The position numbers and the translations under genes were made by a program. The notes below the pieces were generated by a model that did no database searches, had not been told where the DNA came from, and saw only the letters and a program-made list of their open reading frames with translations. From positions 124,001 to 188,000 of the forward strand of contig NW_019029035.1 in assembly GCF_002105155.1 (NCBI RefSeq): a DNA stretch of 64,000 nucleotides. Reading direction: 5' to 3'. This DNA is from Lobosporangium transversale (Eukaryota > Mortierellomycota > Mortierellomycetes > Mortierellales > Mortierellaceae). Below, one piece after another: positions 32,511-44,760 of this stretch; positions within the stretch are counted from its first letter, which is position 1; the number at the start of each line of letters is the position of its first letter.

Positions 32511-34347
32511 TTACCAGCTGCCGTTAGCACCACGAGGCAAAGTCCAGACCTGGTTCGACTGGGTGCCGCTAGCAGAGCAAGGGAATGCAATCAGTTTGGT
32601 ACCATCTGAATAGTTGGATCCTGTGATGTCCAAGCAGTTGCCCGAGGCTTTGTTCTTGACGTTGCCTGTGGATGTGACAGTCCATTGTTGAGTGACTGAT
32701 CCTGCCTGGCAAGCATTCAGGACCACGTTTTGATAGTTAGTGCCAGAAACGGGCTGGGTATCAAGACAGTAGGTGTCGCTCTTATGATTAGGGTCAAATG
32801 CCAATGAGATTGTATCGTTCTTGAATTTCCAGACCTGATTGCCTGTGGAATTGCAAGTCCAAAGAATGATAGGATTGTTCTATTCATTATAATAATTACA
32901 ACAACAACAAAAAAGAGTCTTTAAGCGATACTTCAGGCAATCGAAATAATGTCGTGCGTATCCTAAGAAAGAGAGAAAAGGAGAACTTACAGCAGAGACA
33001 GCACTCTTGTCGTTATCCATGCATTTTCCAGAGGCCTGGTTCTTGACAATGTCTGTAGGGAAGAATGGCTGAACGCTAGCTTGAATGGTCTGTCCAGTCT
33101 TTGCTTGAGCAGTGTAGTGCAACTGGACCGTGTTCGTGCCATCCATGGTGTAGGTTCCCGTACCTTCAGGCACAAAGAACACTCGAATCCCATCTGGATA
33201 GTAAATCTGGGGAGCAATTCGGATCAATCCTGGAGCTGTGATCGACGTATCCGCCACCCAAGAGACCCAGTACTTGGCAGTTGTGTCTTGGAAATAAAGT
33301 GTCTTCGTATCACCTGCAGTGGCCTCAGCGTATGTTCGAGCATAGAGGCGCGCCAATTCTGGGTAGGGCTCCACAGTATTGTGGTTCCACAAGTTCTCAT
33401 AGGCCCAACCTTGCCACGACTGCATATACCGATCTGCCTGTTGAGTGGCCTCAAGAATCTTAGCAACACTGGCAGCAGAGGTGTCCCAGAACTGGAACTC
33501 GGTTAACATGCCAGTTGTGCGAAGGCGAGTGGCATCCTTGATACGGTTCTTGATTGTCGCCTCGATAGTAGACAGCTGGGGAGGGTTGTAGTAATGGTAG
33601 GAATGTGCGGTCTTGGAGCCATCTCCACCAGGAACATTTTCGAATCCGCTCAAAATGTCTAGAAATGATAAAGAGGATGAGAACAGAGCGGTTAAAAAAT
33701 TAAAAAAAAATCGTTTTAGCATGATTCTTTTGCCCTTTAGTGTCATGTATGAGGTTGTCATACCATAAGTGGATCCTTCAAACATGACAATGGTCGTTTT
33801 ATCAACAGTGCGAATGGCAGCGTTGCCTTTATTCCAAAGTGGCTCCATATTACGGGCCGCCTTGCCTGGGACCAATAGCGTTGGGTCTGCTGCATGATCA
33901 CCAACCCATGGTTCTAGGAAAACAAATTGAAAAAAATTAAAAATATAAAATATCAGTCTTTGATTTTTTTATTTTTTTTTATTATTTTTTTATTTTTTTA
34001 TTTTTTTTATGTGATTCATTACCGTTCATCAAGTCATAGCCCATAACTCCTGGAAGAGCGTTGTAGTTGGTTGCCACAACTTTCCAATAAGCTGCCCAAG
34101 CGTCTCCGAGGCCATCATAGTTATTGTACAAGCGCCCGAATGCGTTTCCTACAGCATAACTCAAGTAGGAGAGAGACCAGTCAATGGAATTACAGTCTGA
34201 ATCCTTGGGGACCCCATTGGCATCCACAGGGAATGGAGCCGCTTGAGCGTAAGGGAAACGATGAGCTGGAATAACCCAGTCTGTCTTGACGAACCACTGT
34301 TTCGAAATAAATCAAAGGGATTAATAACTCATGCAACGTGTGACACG

Positions 34348-34379
<32 letters not shown>

Positions 34380-34979
34380 CCCACGAATCTCATTGAAAAA
34401 TAACAATTAAATAAATTAAATACAATTCCCTCTTACCAATGGTGCTCCATGTCCGCAAAGCTGTGGTGCCCATACGTCTTGATGTTGGTCAACGAGGGTA
34501 TAGATACCGTTGTCCTGAAGCTTCTTGATGATACCATGGGTGATATCAAGGTACGTCTGATTGTACTGCCCTCGAACAGGCTCCACGCCAGCCCAATGAA
34601 CACCTAGTGAGGATGAGATTTAGACGCACAGACAACATGAATGGAATGCTCCAACGACTAATTGCATAAACTTAAAATGTTATGTGGATTATTTTTTTTT
34701 ACCGAGACGAACGATGTTGATGTTCAAAGCTTTCAACACCTCGATATCCTTGTCAACGATAGACCACGATGGTACAAACTTGTTCACATCATGGTGCCAA
34801 GGGAAGCTCTTCTTGACCATATTGGTTCCATGGAAGAAACGCGAACGGCCTTGAGCATCGATAAAATGTTGGGTCGTTGGATTGACGCGCACAATCTTGG
34901 AGAGCTCAGCTTGCGCATCTCCTGCCAACAGTGCTACTGACACGGCTGCCAAAGCGGCTGAAATAGATAAAGTCTTCAT
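32511..34979 (-). CDS. Secreted GH5 glycosidase (endoglycoceramidase-like) with ricin-B-type lectin domain (6 exons)
   Basis: Minus exons 34979-34703, 34603-34437, 34296-34023, 33913-33764, 33658-32991 and 32879-32511 give 634 aa. Residues 1-24 are a signal peptide (LSISAALAAVSVALLAGDAQA). The GH5 barrel shows FFHGTNMVKKSFPW, NIVRLGVHWAGVEP, YTLVDQHQDVW, the acid/base Glu in GYDLMNEPW (about residue 240, its codon split by an intron) and the nucleophile Glu in MLTEFQ (about 343). These blocks resemble GH5 endoglycoceramidases, which release glycans from glycosylceramides. The last 150 residues are a beta-trefoil carbohydrate-binding domain with QxW repeats (NQVWKF, QQWTVT, NQVWTL). This is only a lectin module; no ricin A-type chain is present. 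A role at the cell wall, in lipid recycling or in nutrition is inference. Confidence 0.85.
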
Positions 34980-36219
34980 CCTCAGTCAAATAAAGAGTGA
35001 TAAATAGAAGGGAGTGGTGGATCAATCAAGAGTTGATCGTAGGTTGGGGTATAGGATAGGGACAAAAGAAATTAATCTAAAGGTCGAGCTTCTATGGCTT
35101 GTGGTATAGAAAAGAAACAAGAAAAGAAAGAAATAATGAAAACATGGAAGGATCTTTTTATAGTCTTTCATGGACTACGGGAGGTTTTTTTTTTTTTTTT
35201 TCCTTGGCCCCGGCTGGAAGCGGCGAAAGGAAATGCACAGTTTGGCCGTTTGGTACCTGAAAACCACGCCCCTGCATATGAACCCAGGACAAGCAAAGAA
35301 TATACTTTACAAAGAATACCTATCCCTTTAGCACCAAACCAAAAGAATAGGAAGAAGCAGAAGTAAAAGTAGAAACAGAGAAAAACGGTCTTTTTGTTTG
35401 TTGCCCAAAGGTATCTGGTGTTTTGATCTCTCTCTCCTTTGGAATGTGGATTGACAATGATTGATCCGGCTTCATGGATAACAGACAGTTAAAAAATAAA
35501 CAGCATAAACATAAATTATCCAGTGTGAGAACAAGAAGCAAACTTTTCGTCCTCATGATCATAATGGGAGAAAAAAAAAAGTTCGGGGCAAGAAGAGGCC
35601 CAAGCAACATTATACTATAATGAGCTGATCACTTTGTACCACTTGTCCCCTTCTCCCTTTTCCCCCTTCTCCCCCTTCTATCTGGTGCCTTGTCTACCAG
35701 AATGTACGACACCCCCTTATTTCATTATTTTTTTTTTTTTTTTTTTTTTTTTTTGTACGATACACAATTGAAATGGTGCTGCATGATTGTGGAATCAAAT
35801 TGTGAACCGATCCTGTTGTGCTATTCGCCGCTATACACAATATGTCATAGACTTGAGCAGACCCTGCCTGGGGTTTTTGGAGCAGTTAAAATGATGCTGT
35901 CGGAGTATGATTGCATGAACAGAGCCTATTCCCCCACCACATTCACATAAATCCTTCATTCTTTTATGATTGCTTGTTCATCTAGAAACATATACGCGCA
36001 ATTTTACTCACCCATTGCTGAACGCATAAGGTACGGAAAAAGAGGAGAGGATGGAGGAGAGGAGGGAGTGGAGTCAATTTCAGCCTTTGTCTTCATCAAA
36101 TTCTACATTAGTATTCCCTTTAGACAACATGGGTGTAACAACAAACAACGTCTGGACCAATCTCAACCAAAACAATGTTTTCCTTTGGAATTTTGGTTGG
36201 TCAAAATAAAGCCGAGATC
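34980..36219. other. Intergenic spacer, GH5 5' region
   Basis: Upstream region of the GH5 gene and unique AT-rich sequence. It contains pyrimidine-rich tracts at 35640-35685 and T23 at 35731-35754. ORFs (for example 35690-35950 plus) have no recognised similarity. Confidence 0.5.
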
Positions 36220-36790
36220 TTCGACATTTAAATATTTTCAAGATAACAGCATCATACCTTGGCTTTTTCGCGCTAAAGAAAATCGGAAAAAAAAAAAAAA
36301 AAAAAAAAAAAAACTTACATAAATCTAGAAGCCGTTCAATTTCAATTAGGTTGAATTGTCTGCCATGCTTTTTCTCCAGATTAATGTGGAGAAGCTCTCG
36401 AAATTTCTTGGGCGTAGTCTTTTAGTTTTTTTCATGCTCCTGAGAGCCCTTCGTTGCGATTTGTCAGGCATGATTTCCTTTTCTGGTTTGTTCTATCCTT
36501 CTGAAGTTCTGAAAAAGTCGCGGTTAAACTGTTTGTAAAGCAGAATTCTCTTCTCACTCTTCACATTTTTGGTGTATATATTTTCGTGGAACACAGAGAT
36601 GCCTTCGTGTGGTATGAAAAAAAAGAAGACCCTTAAGCTTCCATGAAGAGTTCAAGAATACATGTCACGAGATCTGTAGATCCTCGCTCGACCCTAACCT
36701 GTAGTAGGGAAATGCCCACTAGCCTCATCGTTGGCTTGTTACTTCTCAAGATCTCTCTTGATTACTATGAAAAGCACGCCACCAGGTTAC
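36220..36790 (-). pseudogene. Frameshifted relic of an unrecognised gene
   Basis: Minus-strand reading gives clearly protein-like blocks in successive frames: REILRSNKPTMRLVGISLLQ then RGSTDLVTCILELFMEA (about 36765-36633); after a frame change IPHEGISVFHENIYTKNV, RILLYKQFNRDFFRTSEG, one stop, then KEIMPDKSQRRALRSMKK (about 36612-36423); after another change TTPKKFRELLHINLEKKHG and FNLIEIERLLDL (about 36415-36325) ending at a GTAAGT donor-like site. After an A/T-filled gap, a short RKSQGMMLLS with stop (about 36265-36235) may be the last exon. At least two frame breaks and one stop argue for a pseudogene. No family recognised. Confidence 0.45.
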
Positions 36791-37236
36791 TGCTGAAGCA
36801 TGTAAAGAACCATTAGTTATAACTGTCTGCGGTTTGATAGTTTTTGCTTGCCTCGGCTTCAGTTGAGAGAACTAACACAGCGGGAACAGGCTCAACTAGC
36901 TTCTCTACTACCTTTACTACTACCTCTACTACTTTTACTACTTCTTCACTACTTCAGTTCCCTACGCCAAAACGATGTGCTTTTCATGACCGCATATGTT
37001 GTGATGACAGCGAACTAAAGATAATAGATAGAACTTGATTTTCACAAGGCAAAAAGCAAGACGAGAACGTGAAATTTTGTAATGACTTTTCGATTAACAG
37101 AAAACAAAAACATCAAGGTAAAAAAAAAAAAAAAAAAAAAAACTATAAAAAAAGCAACCAAAGTGTCTCTTTTAAGGTCACTCATGGTATCTTCTTTCCT
37201 TTCTTATTTTTCTTCCCTCATCTGATTCTTTACATC

Positions 37237-38198
37237 ATGACTCTTTCAACGTTCGCTCAGATATTTGAAATTCTATCATCAGCCACTCTTCCGTGGAACA
37301 TTGGAGTTCAAATGACAGCCACCGCGTTACCTTTTTTACTCCTCTCTTTGGCCACTAACTGTACTCTTCTCCAAGTCATCTCCAAGCCTATAGCTTCATT
37401 TGGCTTCGTCACTGCCAGCCTAGCTTACCTTCCCCCAGCGGCCCCCAGTACTGCTCCTACCCTTCTTACCAACGCAGCATTCTCTAACTTTACAGAGTTC
37501 CTTAGGAATGTCCCTGTCCTTGGCATCTTCGGATTGCTTTTGGATCAAATCAGGCAGCTCCTCCACCTTTACACCCATGTTGCACCCACAGTATTTTTTC
37601 GTTCAACGTATTCAAAAGTTCTTGTGGCTGGATCTGTTTGTGGTTTTTTGGGTGATGTTTTTTTGATGTTTGACTGGGGGTTTTTGCCCGGTGTGGCTTG
37701 CTTCGCGTGTGGCATTACCGCTGCCATGGTCGCGTTCGTACTCCATGGACAGAACGGATATGCTGCGAAGAAGGGAATGATGTTCGCCCTTGTTGTGGAT
37801 ATGTTTTTTATCCCTTGGTTGTTCCCAAAGATCACGAGCAAGGTCATGAAGATCGCTGTAAGTCTTTTTTTTTTTTTTTGAAATATGTTTTTTTTTTCTT
37901 CTATATTTCTCTATCATCCTCACCAACTTCTTTGTGAATTGATATATAGTTGACTTTTTACACGCTGCTGCTCAACATAATAATAATAACAGCATGCGGA
38001 AGCTTCAACAATGGTCAAGGCTATTTCTCTGAAAGAGTTCTAGGCGCAGTATTATTCGTGGCTTCGGATGTGTTCACAGTCCGCGATAAACTCGTCCAGA
38101 AGTCAGTCTGGAATAGTTTTTTCGGACTGCCTCTTTACTACCTGGCTCAACTTTTCCTTGTCTCTACTCTTCGAGGTCAGCATGTAGCATCGAATTGA
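37237..38198 (+). CDS. YhhN/TMEM86 family membrane protein, lysoplasmalogenase-like (2 exons)
   Basis: Exons 37237-37857 and 37950-38198 give 289 aa. Several hydrophobic segments are visible. YhhN motifs include SKVLVAGSVCGFLGDVFLMF, FLPGVACFACG, and C-terminal GAVLFVASDVFTVRDK with LPLYYLAQLFLVSTL. TMEM86 proteins hydrolyse the vinyl-ether bond of lysoplasmalogens in endoplasmic reticulum-type membranes. Whether a fungus without clear plasmalogens uses the enzyme this way is unknown. The ATG at 37237 was chosen because upstream in-frame sequence is Lys/Phe homopolymer. Confidence 0.8.
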
Positions 38199-39178
38199 AT
38201 TCAAACGACTCTGCTATAAAAAAAAAAAAAAAAAAAAAAAATTGCATATGAATGGTTGTAATAAATAAAATGAAGAAGCTTGTGGCAATACAGTGTCATC
38301 ATCAAATAAATAAATAAATAAAGCAATCAAGCAATCAATAAAAAGACGATTTCAAGGTAAATGTTCTATTACTTGACTGGATGACATTTTATTTTATATT
38401 TTGTATTTACTTAATTTGTTAATAGCAAGCCAGAAAAACTCATGTCAATAGTGAGGCGAAAGCCTTGATTGCTACCCGTAACCCGACAAAGAACACAGAA
38501 TAGGAAAGTTATCAGAATCTTTTTTTTTTTATATTTTTAACTTTTATATTATTACGAAAGAAATCAGTCCCTAATTGGACAAAGCGTTTGATGACTCTCC
38601 GAAAACTTTCTTTCTTTCTTTCTTTCTTTCTTTATGGATATGACAGCCATAACATCATCTTCATCAAGTTTAATGCCTAAAAGGAAATTGAAAGCAGAAA
38701 AAAAGCTAAAACGCGAATTGTTTGTTACAGTTCAGAGTTTGTGTAACCGACATTCCTAGATTAGTTCCTTACTAGATCTCTCCACCAACTTTTGGTTATG
38801 CTTTCAAATGAGTTGTTTCATTTATTTGCATATTTCATAATAACAATAATAATAAAAGTAGCTCTAGTCTACTTTTTTTTTTTTTTTTTTTTTACAAGTT
38901 GAAGTCTCAACTTGCATAACCTCATCGTCCCTTAAATGTTCAAAAAAGCAGAATGAAAAAAAAATGCCACCATGCAAGAAAAAAATGTAGGACAAAAAAA
39001 AGAAAAGGATTTGTGGGGTATAGTATACAACAGTCAAAAATGACAGATAAAAAAAAATTGAAATGAAAAAAAAAAAAAAAAAAAAAAAAAGTTTGGAAAG
39101 GTATACACGGAAGCTACAACAATTTAAAATGTGTTGATGAAGAGAGAGAAAAAAAAAAAAAGGGTAAATTACATCAGA
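38199..39178. other. Intergenic spacer between convergent genes
   Basis: AT-rich, with A24 right after the TMEM86 stop, an (AAAT)n patch near 38308, (CTTT)n at about 38606-38632, and T23/A26 runs. AATAAA-type sequences occur near 38262 and 38310. No coding sequence recognised. Confidence 0.55.
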
Positions 39179-39557
39179 TTAGAATCTATCCGGGTCCTGA
39201 AAGATTTGTTGAGATTGGTATAAAGTTTGCCGTGTATCATAAATGTTGCTGGTTTGGATCGCCTGTTGCAACCCTACGGTACTGTAGGTACTGCTCCTGT
39301 AAGACTGATGTTTGGTTAGTCCCAACTGCTTAATTGACCATCTCTGAGTGAGCGTTCGCTCAAATTCGGCTAGTTTCCATGAGGATGCAATACCCTTAAA
39401 GATTTTTGAAACCACATCTGCACGCCACAATAAACCATGTGTGCCTCCTTCAACCACACTCAATGTACACTGTGGCAGCCTTTGTTCCATCCAGTCAACA
39501 GCTTCTCTTGAAATGACAGCATCCTACAGAGAGCAAGAGTATGAAAAGAAAAAGAAG

Positions 39558-39591
<34 letters not shown>

Positions 39592-40170
39592 AGCTCATTG
39601 TTAATACAAAGCTTTTTGACGTTATGTGACAACCAAGAAACTTCAATCGTTGATAATGTTTTTCTGGCTCTTCTTTTTCTTATTTTTTTTACCTTGGTGC
39701 CCCAAAAAACATGAACAGGGAGAGTAACATCCTTATAACTGAATCCAAAAGAATGATAGAGCTCTAGGCACACCATCAAATCATTATTGGCTCCCTCGAG
39801 ACTATCCGCCATGTTATCCTGAAGCATCGCTTTTACCAGCTTTTCTCGATCGTAATTCAGTATATTAGGGTCCGATCTATTGGGTGGTTCTTTTGCAGCG
39901 ACTGAAAGAGATTTATATAAAAGGGTCGCTGTACTTGTGCTTCTCAATAATGTCGTAGGCACATGTCGAATCCATTTCATTCGCTTGGCAATCGTCAGAT
40001 GAACCCACGGTGACATCAGCCACACTGTTCCTATAATCCTGGGTTTCAGTCGTAATGCACACGCCATCGCATAGATGGCACCACAAGAATGTCCCATCAA
40101 TGAAAATTTTTGGATATTGAATCCATTTGCCATCTCTTCCACGATCTCTGCCATCCTGAGAGGTGTCCAC

Positions 40171-40220
<50 letters not shown>

Positions 40221-40985
40221 TGCAGATAAAAATAACAAATTAAAAATCGACCCACCCCGAAGTAGTAGTAAAATAAAAATTGATTAGGTAATCAGAAGGA
40301 TAGAGAGAGAGAAAAAGAGAGAAAAAGAAAGAATGATTTAGTTAAGAGGTCATCTGTTCACGCGACAATAATGCATATCAGAAATGGCCGAGAGAGAGAG
40401 GGGGAGGAGAGACAATAAAGAATCATAAACGCACTCATAATCAAAAACAAAAAGTCAAAATCAAAATAGGAGAGGAGTTATTGGATTGTATTTTTACCTC
40501 CGGCTCTGCAGGTTGGGACATTCCGACTCCAGGTCGATCAATGCAATAAATCCTAAGCGAATGTTTAAAAGCCAAGTCTTCGAGAATGATTGAATAATAC
40601 CGCATGCAACCCAATCCGAGACTGAGAAATACAATGAAACAAAAACAAAAAACAAAAAAAAAAAAAAGATTAATTGGATTATAGAGAAATTATTCTTGTG
40701 TGAACATGGTGGAACAATGGGGTGGGAAATCCTAATTGTCTTAGTTCCACAAAACTAATGATGATTCATTTGTATTAAAAAAAAATTTATAAAATATTAA
40801 GCTTACAAACAAAAGACCGGATGTCCACAAGGATGGCCAACCTCTGCAAACGAGACTAGTCGTCCGGAAAAGAGCTCATAGCGCTGATTCATGTCAACAC
40901 ATCCAAGAGTTGCCTCAACATCGGCCATAGTGGGGATACTATCGAACGACTTTACTGAAGCCGTTTCAGACATTCGCCGAGACAT
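39179..40985 (-). CDS. Alpha/beta hydrolase (4 exons)
   Basis: Minus exons 40985-40807, 40621-40498, 40172-39693 and 39523-39179 give 375 aa. Blocks: VSFAEVGHPCGHPVF, LGLGCMRYYS (oxyanion region), IYCIDRPGVGMSQP, nucleophile elbow MGHSCGAIYAMA, acid segment VHVFWGTKDAVIS (the Asp is the first residue of the last exon) and His in VEGGTHGLLW. The Ser-Asp-His triad is complete. It shares GHSCG, DRPG, the PWV cap motif and overall order with the hydrolase at 20493-22463, so the two are paralogues, but this one lacks the Ser/Thr-rich insert. The substrate is unknown. The third exon follows a T16-A31-G tract, an A run immediately before the acceptor. Confidence 0.82.
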
Positions 40986-41997
40986 TTTTTTTTCTTTTTT
41001 GTACCTCTTCCGTAGTGTAAAAATGATGGGCGACCAATTGATATGATATCCGTTATAAAAAACAAAAAGAACTCAAGAAGGATTGGGATGTTATTATAAT
41101 TATAAAGAGGCCGTTGTAGTTTAGATCAGACGGCTCAAAGGAGAAGTAGGAATAAGAAGTAGTTTCTAGCAAACAAGGGCAAACAAGGGCAAACAAACAA
41201 ACAAAATAAAAAAAAAATAAGTAAATGCGAATGAATGAAAGAATGAAATGGATGAATGAATGAATGAATATAAATGAGGAATGAAGCCAAATCAAGATGA
41301 GAATTCAAAATCTCAGGGTGTGCAAAGGTATGAAAAGTGTGTGAAGTTGTATTAGGGGAAAGAGAAAAAGAAAGAAAGGGGAAAAGGAAAATAAAGGGAC
41401 AAAGCGTTGTTTCTGATTGAAAAACAAAGACAAAGATGCACGCACAGGGCCAATTGAGTGCAAAACAAGATAGGAGAAAGCAAGATGTAGGGAGTAAAAA
41501 GGATCAGTGCTTTGTTGGTTTTGAATGTGAAAGAATGAACGAATGCAAAAAATGAATTGAGAATTGAATCTGAATGAAGTTTATGCAATGAGTTGACTGC
41601 AAATAATAAGGAAAAAAAGAAAGAAAGAAAGAAAGAAAGAAGGAAATGCAATGATTGGTGTTAGAGAGGAAGAGCCGTTTTTTTTCTTTTTTTTTTTTTT
41701 GTTTGTCTTGTCTATCCCGGAAAGGATGTCAAAACAGGAACGGTCTTGTACTCATCCGCATTCATATAAAAACGGGCTAAGTCCCTTTCTCTCTTACACA
41801 CTATCAAACAAGATTTAAGAACGAATAAAATGAAAAACAAATCGTTGTTTTAGCTGTAAAAATAGACTAAGAGTGATGCTTTGATTAAAGTGCAACGATT
41901 GTGCTGTGCACTAATTGCTGTTGAACAATTGAAGAGTCGAAAAATCTTTGGTTGCTGTGCAGATGAAATGGAACACAATAAAAATGAAATGAAATAA

Positions 41998-42105
41998 AAG
42001 GAAAGGAAAGGAAAGGAAAGGAAAGGAAAGGGAAGGGAAGGGAAGAGAAGGGAAGGAAAGAGAAGGGAAGGAAAGAGAAGGAAAGGAAAGGAAAGGAAAG
42101 GAAAA
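41998..42105. repeat. (GGAAA)n pentanucleotide array
   Basis: About 20 GGAAA-type units with GGGAA and GAGAA variants, in a purine-only stretch. Confidence 0.9.
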
Positions 42106-42187
42106 GATTGAGGGCGAGGATGAGGGTAAGAACAAGAGTAATGATTAGGAGTAAAAGAGTAAGAGCAAGAGTTAAGAGTCAAGAGTT

Positions 42188-42228
42188 AAGAGTAAGAGAG
42201 TAAGAGAGTAAGAGAGTAAGAGAGTAAG
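42188..42228. repeat. (AAGAGAGT)n octanucleotide array
   Basis: The unit AAGAGAGT repeats about four to five times after a degenerate AAGAGTT stretch. Confidence 0.85.
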
Positions 42229-43118
42229 AGTAAGCTATGAGGGTAAGAGTGAAGAAGAGAGTGAAGAAGAAAGAAAAGAAAGACAGAGTGTGGGTGAGAC
42301 AAAGAATGGAGTGTGAGACAAAAGCGACAAAACAAAGGGAAAAAGATTACAGAATGAACAAAAAATTCATGGGCGCAGAGAAATGAAAAATTGCGTTGAT
42401 AGATCAAGATTAAAAAAACAAAAGAATGTGGTCTCTCTTTGTTTTCTTTGGGATTTGGGCGGGCAGAAACATTCATTTCTTATCATTCTTTGATTTGCTT
42501 TAGCTGTTTTATTTTCTTGTGCAACTTTGCTCTTTGGCCTGGGGAACCCTCATCAAGAGTTCCTTCCCTTTCCTTCGCGTTTTAATTTTTTTCTTCTTCT
42601 TTTCTTTTCGCCCTGATTCTCGGATTTGGTTTTCGTCATGTTTACCTCTCTGATACACATTAAAAGCTCGTTCTTCACGTTTCTGCAACGATGACCAATG
42701 AAACTGGTGCACGAGCGGCAGTGCATCATGTAGATACATGAATATGTATACTTTTTTTGCTTTGTCTGCAACACCACCTCTGCATTGCATGCAGACTAAG
42801 AAAACAGACATTCTTGTCTTCTTTCTTTTTCCCGTGTCTTAATTGCATTGCACCATTGATCTGTAACCTCGCTCAACATCTTTTTCTCAAATCAGTCAGA
42901 GTATCAGTTGCATCATTGATTCCTAAACGCATGATGTGCTTCTGTCAATCTCAAGACATCTTACCCCATCGTCTTTTTTGGTTAAGGATCAAGACGATCA
43001 AACACCGATATTGAAAAAAAAAAAAAAAAAAAAGAAAGAAAGAAAGAAAGAAAGAAAGAAAAGAAAGATTAGCATCTTGAAGAGTGTTGAACTGCTTCTA
43101 CTCTCTCGGCAGTGTTCG

Positions 43119-43154
<36 letters not shown>

Positions 43155-43589
43155 CCATGCTTATGCAGGCACATCCATCTTTTTTTTTTTTTTTTTTTTT
43201 TTACATGCTGCATCGGGATCGATGAGCCACCTTCGGGGAGGGAAAAATTGAAGATGAGGATAAAGAAGAGGGGTTAGGAAGAGCAAAAACGAAAACATAT
43301 AAGCATTGCTCAATGGGAAAAGGATCGATGGATCAACTGGAAGGCACCTTTTTGGTTATACATACTTTAACTCCTCACTCCTTTGGAACCCGATATGTCC
43401 CTTGATTCATTCAACATGAGCAAGCACATGTGTATTATGAACATAGCATACCAAGCAATTAAAAAAGTATACACAAACGATTGCATTCCAATTTCAATTT
43501 AGAGTGGAGCGACGTTGACATTATTTTCTCATTGAACTTTAGTCGTTTTTTTTTTTTTATTTTTTTTATTTTTTTTTTTGTTTCGTGTA

Positions 43590-44760
43590 GAAATGGGCTG
43601 CACAAGAATTGACCTGTGCCACTTGTCCAGCAATATCAACTCTACTAAGGGATGAATGAATAGTCTTATCACACTGTTATCAAAGTGCAAGAACATGTCG
43701 CGTCTGGATGCAAGGCATCACCAGAAATATCCAAGCCACTCTTTCTTTGACAGCCATTGACCAACATCCTTTATGGAAGAAAGTTGTGGATCTCGTCAGT
43801 ATGACACCAATACCGCTCGCACCCAATCGGATCAGGGCAACATTTATGTATCTCAAATAGACTCAAGCACCTGGGCACTGTTCTCCTTGCGCTTTTTCTC
43901 ATCCATCTGTCCCCTGAAAGGAGGTTGCAAGTAATAGTGATTCGAATGTGCCTTAAAGAAGCTAGACTGTGAAGAAGGGTGATGGCGAGCCTTGTTTAGT
44001 TATGCAATATCGATGAGGATCGGTACCGCCAATTATGATTATGGCTCCTTTGGGTGGATTGTAACGATAGCAACGTGAACGAGCTTAAATGTGAATATGA
44101 TCCTTCCGAATTGATCCATGATGTCGCCAGCGACCTGTACCTTTTCGGCAAAGTTCATTGATGATGAATCATCTTCAACGGAGAAGGGGTAGTGGTCGAC
44201 GTCCTATATCAGTGCGCTAAATCTGATTTATAAATGGCGATCGAGTCTCCAGAGACTATTGAGCGTATCCCTTGTCCTGAATTTGAAAAGATTTTTTGGG
44301 ACCAAAAATGGTCGCAATTTGAGTAGTTTTTTACATGTGTTTTGTACGCAAAATATTATAGCCTATTTTTTCTTTTTATTTGGTGTGATATTCCTCAAAG
44401 CAATTCTGCTTCGCTTTCAAGCAAAGAGGAACCCTACATGTAACGCATATCCATTCTGACCGTGAGGTGGACTTCTTGCCTTCCTTAAGGTCCTTAATCC
44501 TGCAGTTTTCACATGCCATCTTACTCTTAACATCTCTTCCTTCGCTTTCTTTGGTTCTTATCGGGAAATGAAATCCTGGTAGATGTCGACGAGGGCTTGG
44601 AAGAGAGTGTTTAGTAATATATGAACCTTTTGATATCTTGAAAGTAGCCCTCAGAGACTCATTAGTTTCTACGTTTCTCTTTGAGTTCCTTTGCTTGATG
44701 ACAACTCGAGACTTAGATAGCGATAAAAGTTGGTTTACAAAATGTGAGCGAAATTGGCGA
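43590..44760 (+). pseudogene. Frameshifted relic, LRR-like
   Basis: Plus-strand blocks occur in changing frames: MNSLITLLSKCKNMSRLD, then RNIQATLSLTAIDQHPLWKK with LAPNRIRATFMYL, then LKHLGTVLLALFLIHLSPER, then LKCEYDPSELIHDVASDLYL, MAIESPETIERIPCPEFEKI (ATG 44234, stop 44324), and DFLPSLRSLILQFSHAILLL. Leu spacing resembles F-box/LRR proteins of this kind of fungus, such as the gene at 7021. Several frame breaks show decay. The family call is inference. Confidence 0.35.

Larger units (their letters stand above)
40986..43560. other. Gene-poor spacer with microsatellites
   Basis: Low-complexity purine-rich sequence: (GAAA)n near 41623, (GGAAA)n at 41998-42105, (AAGAGAGT)n at 42188-42228, (GAAA)n at 43033-43063, and several T runs. 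No gene recognised. Minus-strand ORFs of Phe/Leu/Ser are artefacts of the purine bias. Confidence 0.6.

Noticed and set aside
32511-32990. Ricin-like toxin
   Set aside because: Only the beta-trefoil lectin fold is present, attached to a glycoside hydrolase; no ribosome-inactivating chain.
36356-36538. Plus-strand ORF of 60 aa
   Set aside because: Antisense to the minus-strand relic, whose blocks are more protein-like.
41352-42476. Several minus-strand ORFs rich in Phe, Leu and Ser
   Set aside because: By-product of purine-rich microsatellites.
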